Assembly (NCBI GenBank): GCA_041441465.1
Contig: JASDSY010000031.1
Coordinates: forward strand, 186,001-250,000
Reading direction: 5' to 3'
From: JASDSY01 sp041441465
GTDB taxonomy: Bacteria; Muiribacteriota; UBA9980
Length of the DNA: 64,000 nucleotides
Numbering within the stretch: position 1 is the stretch's first letter; every line of letters starts with the position of its first letter. Positions 63,561 through 64,000 of this stretch are shown piece by piece. The notes under the pieces are model-generated. The model ran no database searches and was not told the origin of the DNA. It worked only from the letters and a program-made list of their open reading frames with translations. The translations under genes and the position numbers were made by a program.

Positions 63561-64000
63561 ATGAACGAAAGGGTTATATGGGTTTATGCAAAAGCTATAG
63601 GTATTATTTTAGTTGTATATGGACATGTCGCCCGAGGGTTAGTTGCTGCAGAAATCAAAATAGATCCTGTTTTATATAATTTAATTGATAGTGTAATATA
63701 TAGTTTTCATATGCCTTTGTTCTTTTTTTTGTCTGGTTTATTTTTTATAGACAGTCTTAAAAAAAGAAATGCTCAAGATTTATTATTAAATAAGATTGAT
63801 ACAATCTTATATCCTTATATACTATGGTCAATGTTGCAAGGAACATTAGAGTTAGTTTTGTCTTCATATACAAATGGTCATGTTAATTATAAAGAGGTAT
63901 TTTCATTTTTATGGGCACCAAGAGCACAATTTTGGTTTCTTTATGCATTATTTATGATATTTGTGATCGCAATATTAATATTTCAAAAAACTCGAACGCA
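63561..64000 (+). CDS. Acyltransferase-3 family membrane protein (partial)
   Basis: Starts at ATG 63561 with AAAGGAA upstream and runs out of the window (146 codons seen). Opening AKAIGIILVVYGHVARGL gives the conserved first helix with the catalytic-type histidine in YGHV, then FHMPLFFFLSGLFF, both typical of acyltransferase 3 (OafA/WecH-like) proteins that O-acetylate surface glycans. The rest is beyond the window. Confidence 0.88.
   Translation, partial: MNERVIWVYAKAIGIILVVYGHVARGLVAAEIKIDPVLYNLIDSVIYSFHMPLFFFLSGLFFIDSLKKRNAQDLLLNKIDTILYPYILWSMLQGTLELVLSSYTNGHVNYKEVFSFLWAPRAQFWFLYALFMIFVIAILIFQKTRT

Noticed and set aside
1..64000. CRISPR array, tRNA or rRNA genes, parS site
   Set aside because: I saw no regularly spaced identical repeats, no tRNA-like cloverleaf with T-loop consensus, no rRNA sequence and no parS-like palindrome. 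Weak cases could be missed without a search program.

Overview
The window is a stretch of bacterial chromosome that contains the replication origin and, to its right, about 42 kb of cell-surface polysaccharide genes. The DNA is A+T-rich. Signs of the host: lipopolysaccharide-type nucleotide-sugar genes (rmlABC, rfbFGH, fcl), two flippases and a Wzy-like polymerase point to a Gram-negative-type envelope. NifU/NifS plus a selenocysteine-containing SelD suggest an anaerobic or microaerobic, selenium-using lifestyle. A DUF370 (RemB-like) gene between recF and gyrB is an arrangement familiar from Firmicutes. I cannot assign a phylum from the sequence alone.

Region 1 (1-7.2 kb, mostly minus strand): parB (cut by the window start), a plus-strand ankyrin gene, rsmG, two adjacent full-length mnmG paralogues, and a monotopic phosphoglycosyl transferase with its own promoter. 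Region 2 (7.3-10.7 kb, plus): nifU-nifS behind a structured RNA leader, then selD with an in-frame UGA selenocysteine codon. Region 3 (10.7-21.2 kb, plus): a DnaA-box array (putative oriC), dnaA, recF (no dnaN between them), a DciA/DUF721 protein with an unusual zinc-ribbon extension, DUF370, gyrB, gyrA, an FtsB/DivIC-like gene and folE2. Genes on either side of the origin mostly point away from it.

Region 4 (21.2-40.6 kb): an orphan ABC-2 polysaccharide export permease, then a CDP-dideoxysugar locus: glycosyltransferases, rfbF, rfbG, a toxin-antitoxin-like pair whose PemK/MazF-like toxin is fused in frame to RfbH, a split transketolase pair, an SDR, FkbM methyltransferase, flippase, more transferases, a polysaccharide deacetylase, and a 4-epimerase plus nucleotide-sugar dehydrogenase. 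Region 5 (40.9-47.3 kb): fcl, vanZ-like, an AAA ATPase/DUF4276 pair resembling a defence module, and rmlB-rmlC-rmlA. Region 6 (47.5-64 kb, very A+T-rich, plus): a second copy of the epimerase/dehydrogenase cassette, methyltransferases, a second flippase with a probable AUA start, an AsnB-type amidotransferase, glycosyltransferases, DUF362 and CapK-like proteins, a Wzy-like polymerase, a decayed methyltransferase, a WecG/TagA transferase and the start of an acyltransferase.

The most unusual items are the PemK-RfbH fusion with its antitoxin-like partner, the transketolase pair beside RfbH (possible branched 3,6-dideoxy sugar), the tandem MnmG paralogues with complementary motif changes, the zinc-ribbon DciA, and the nifU leader in which a hairpin loop can pair with the ribosome binding site.
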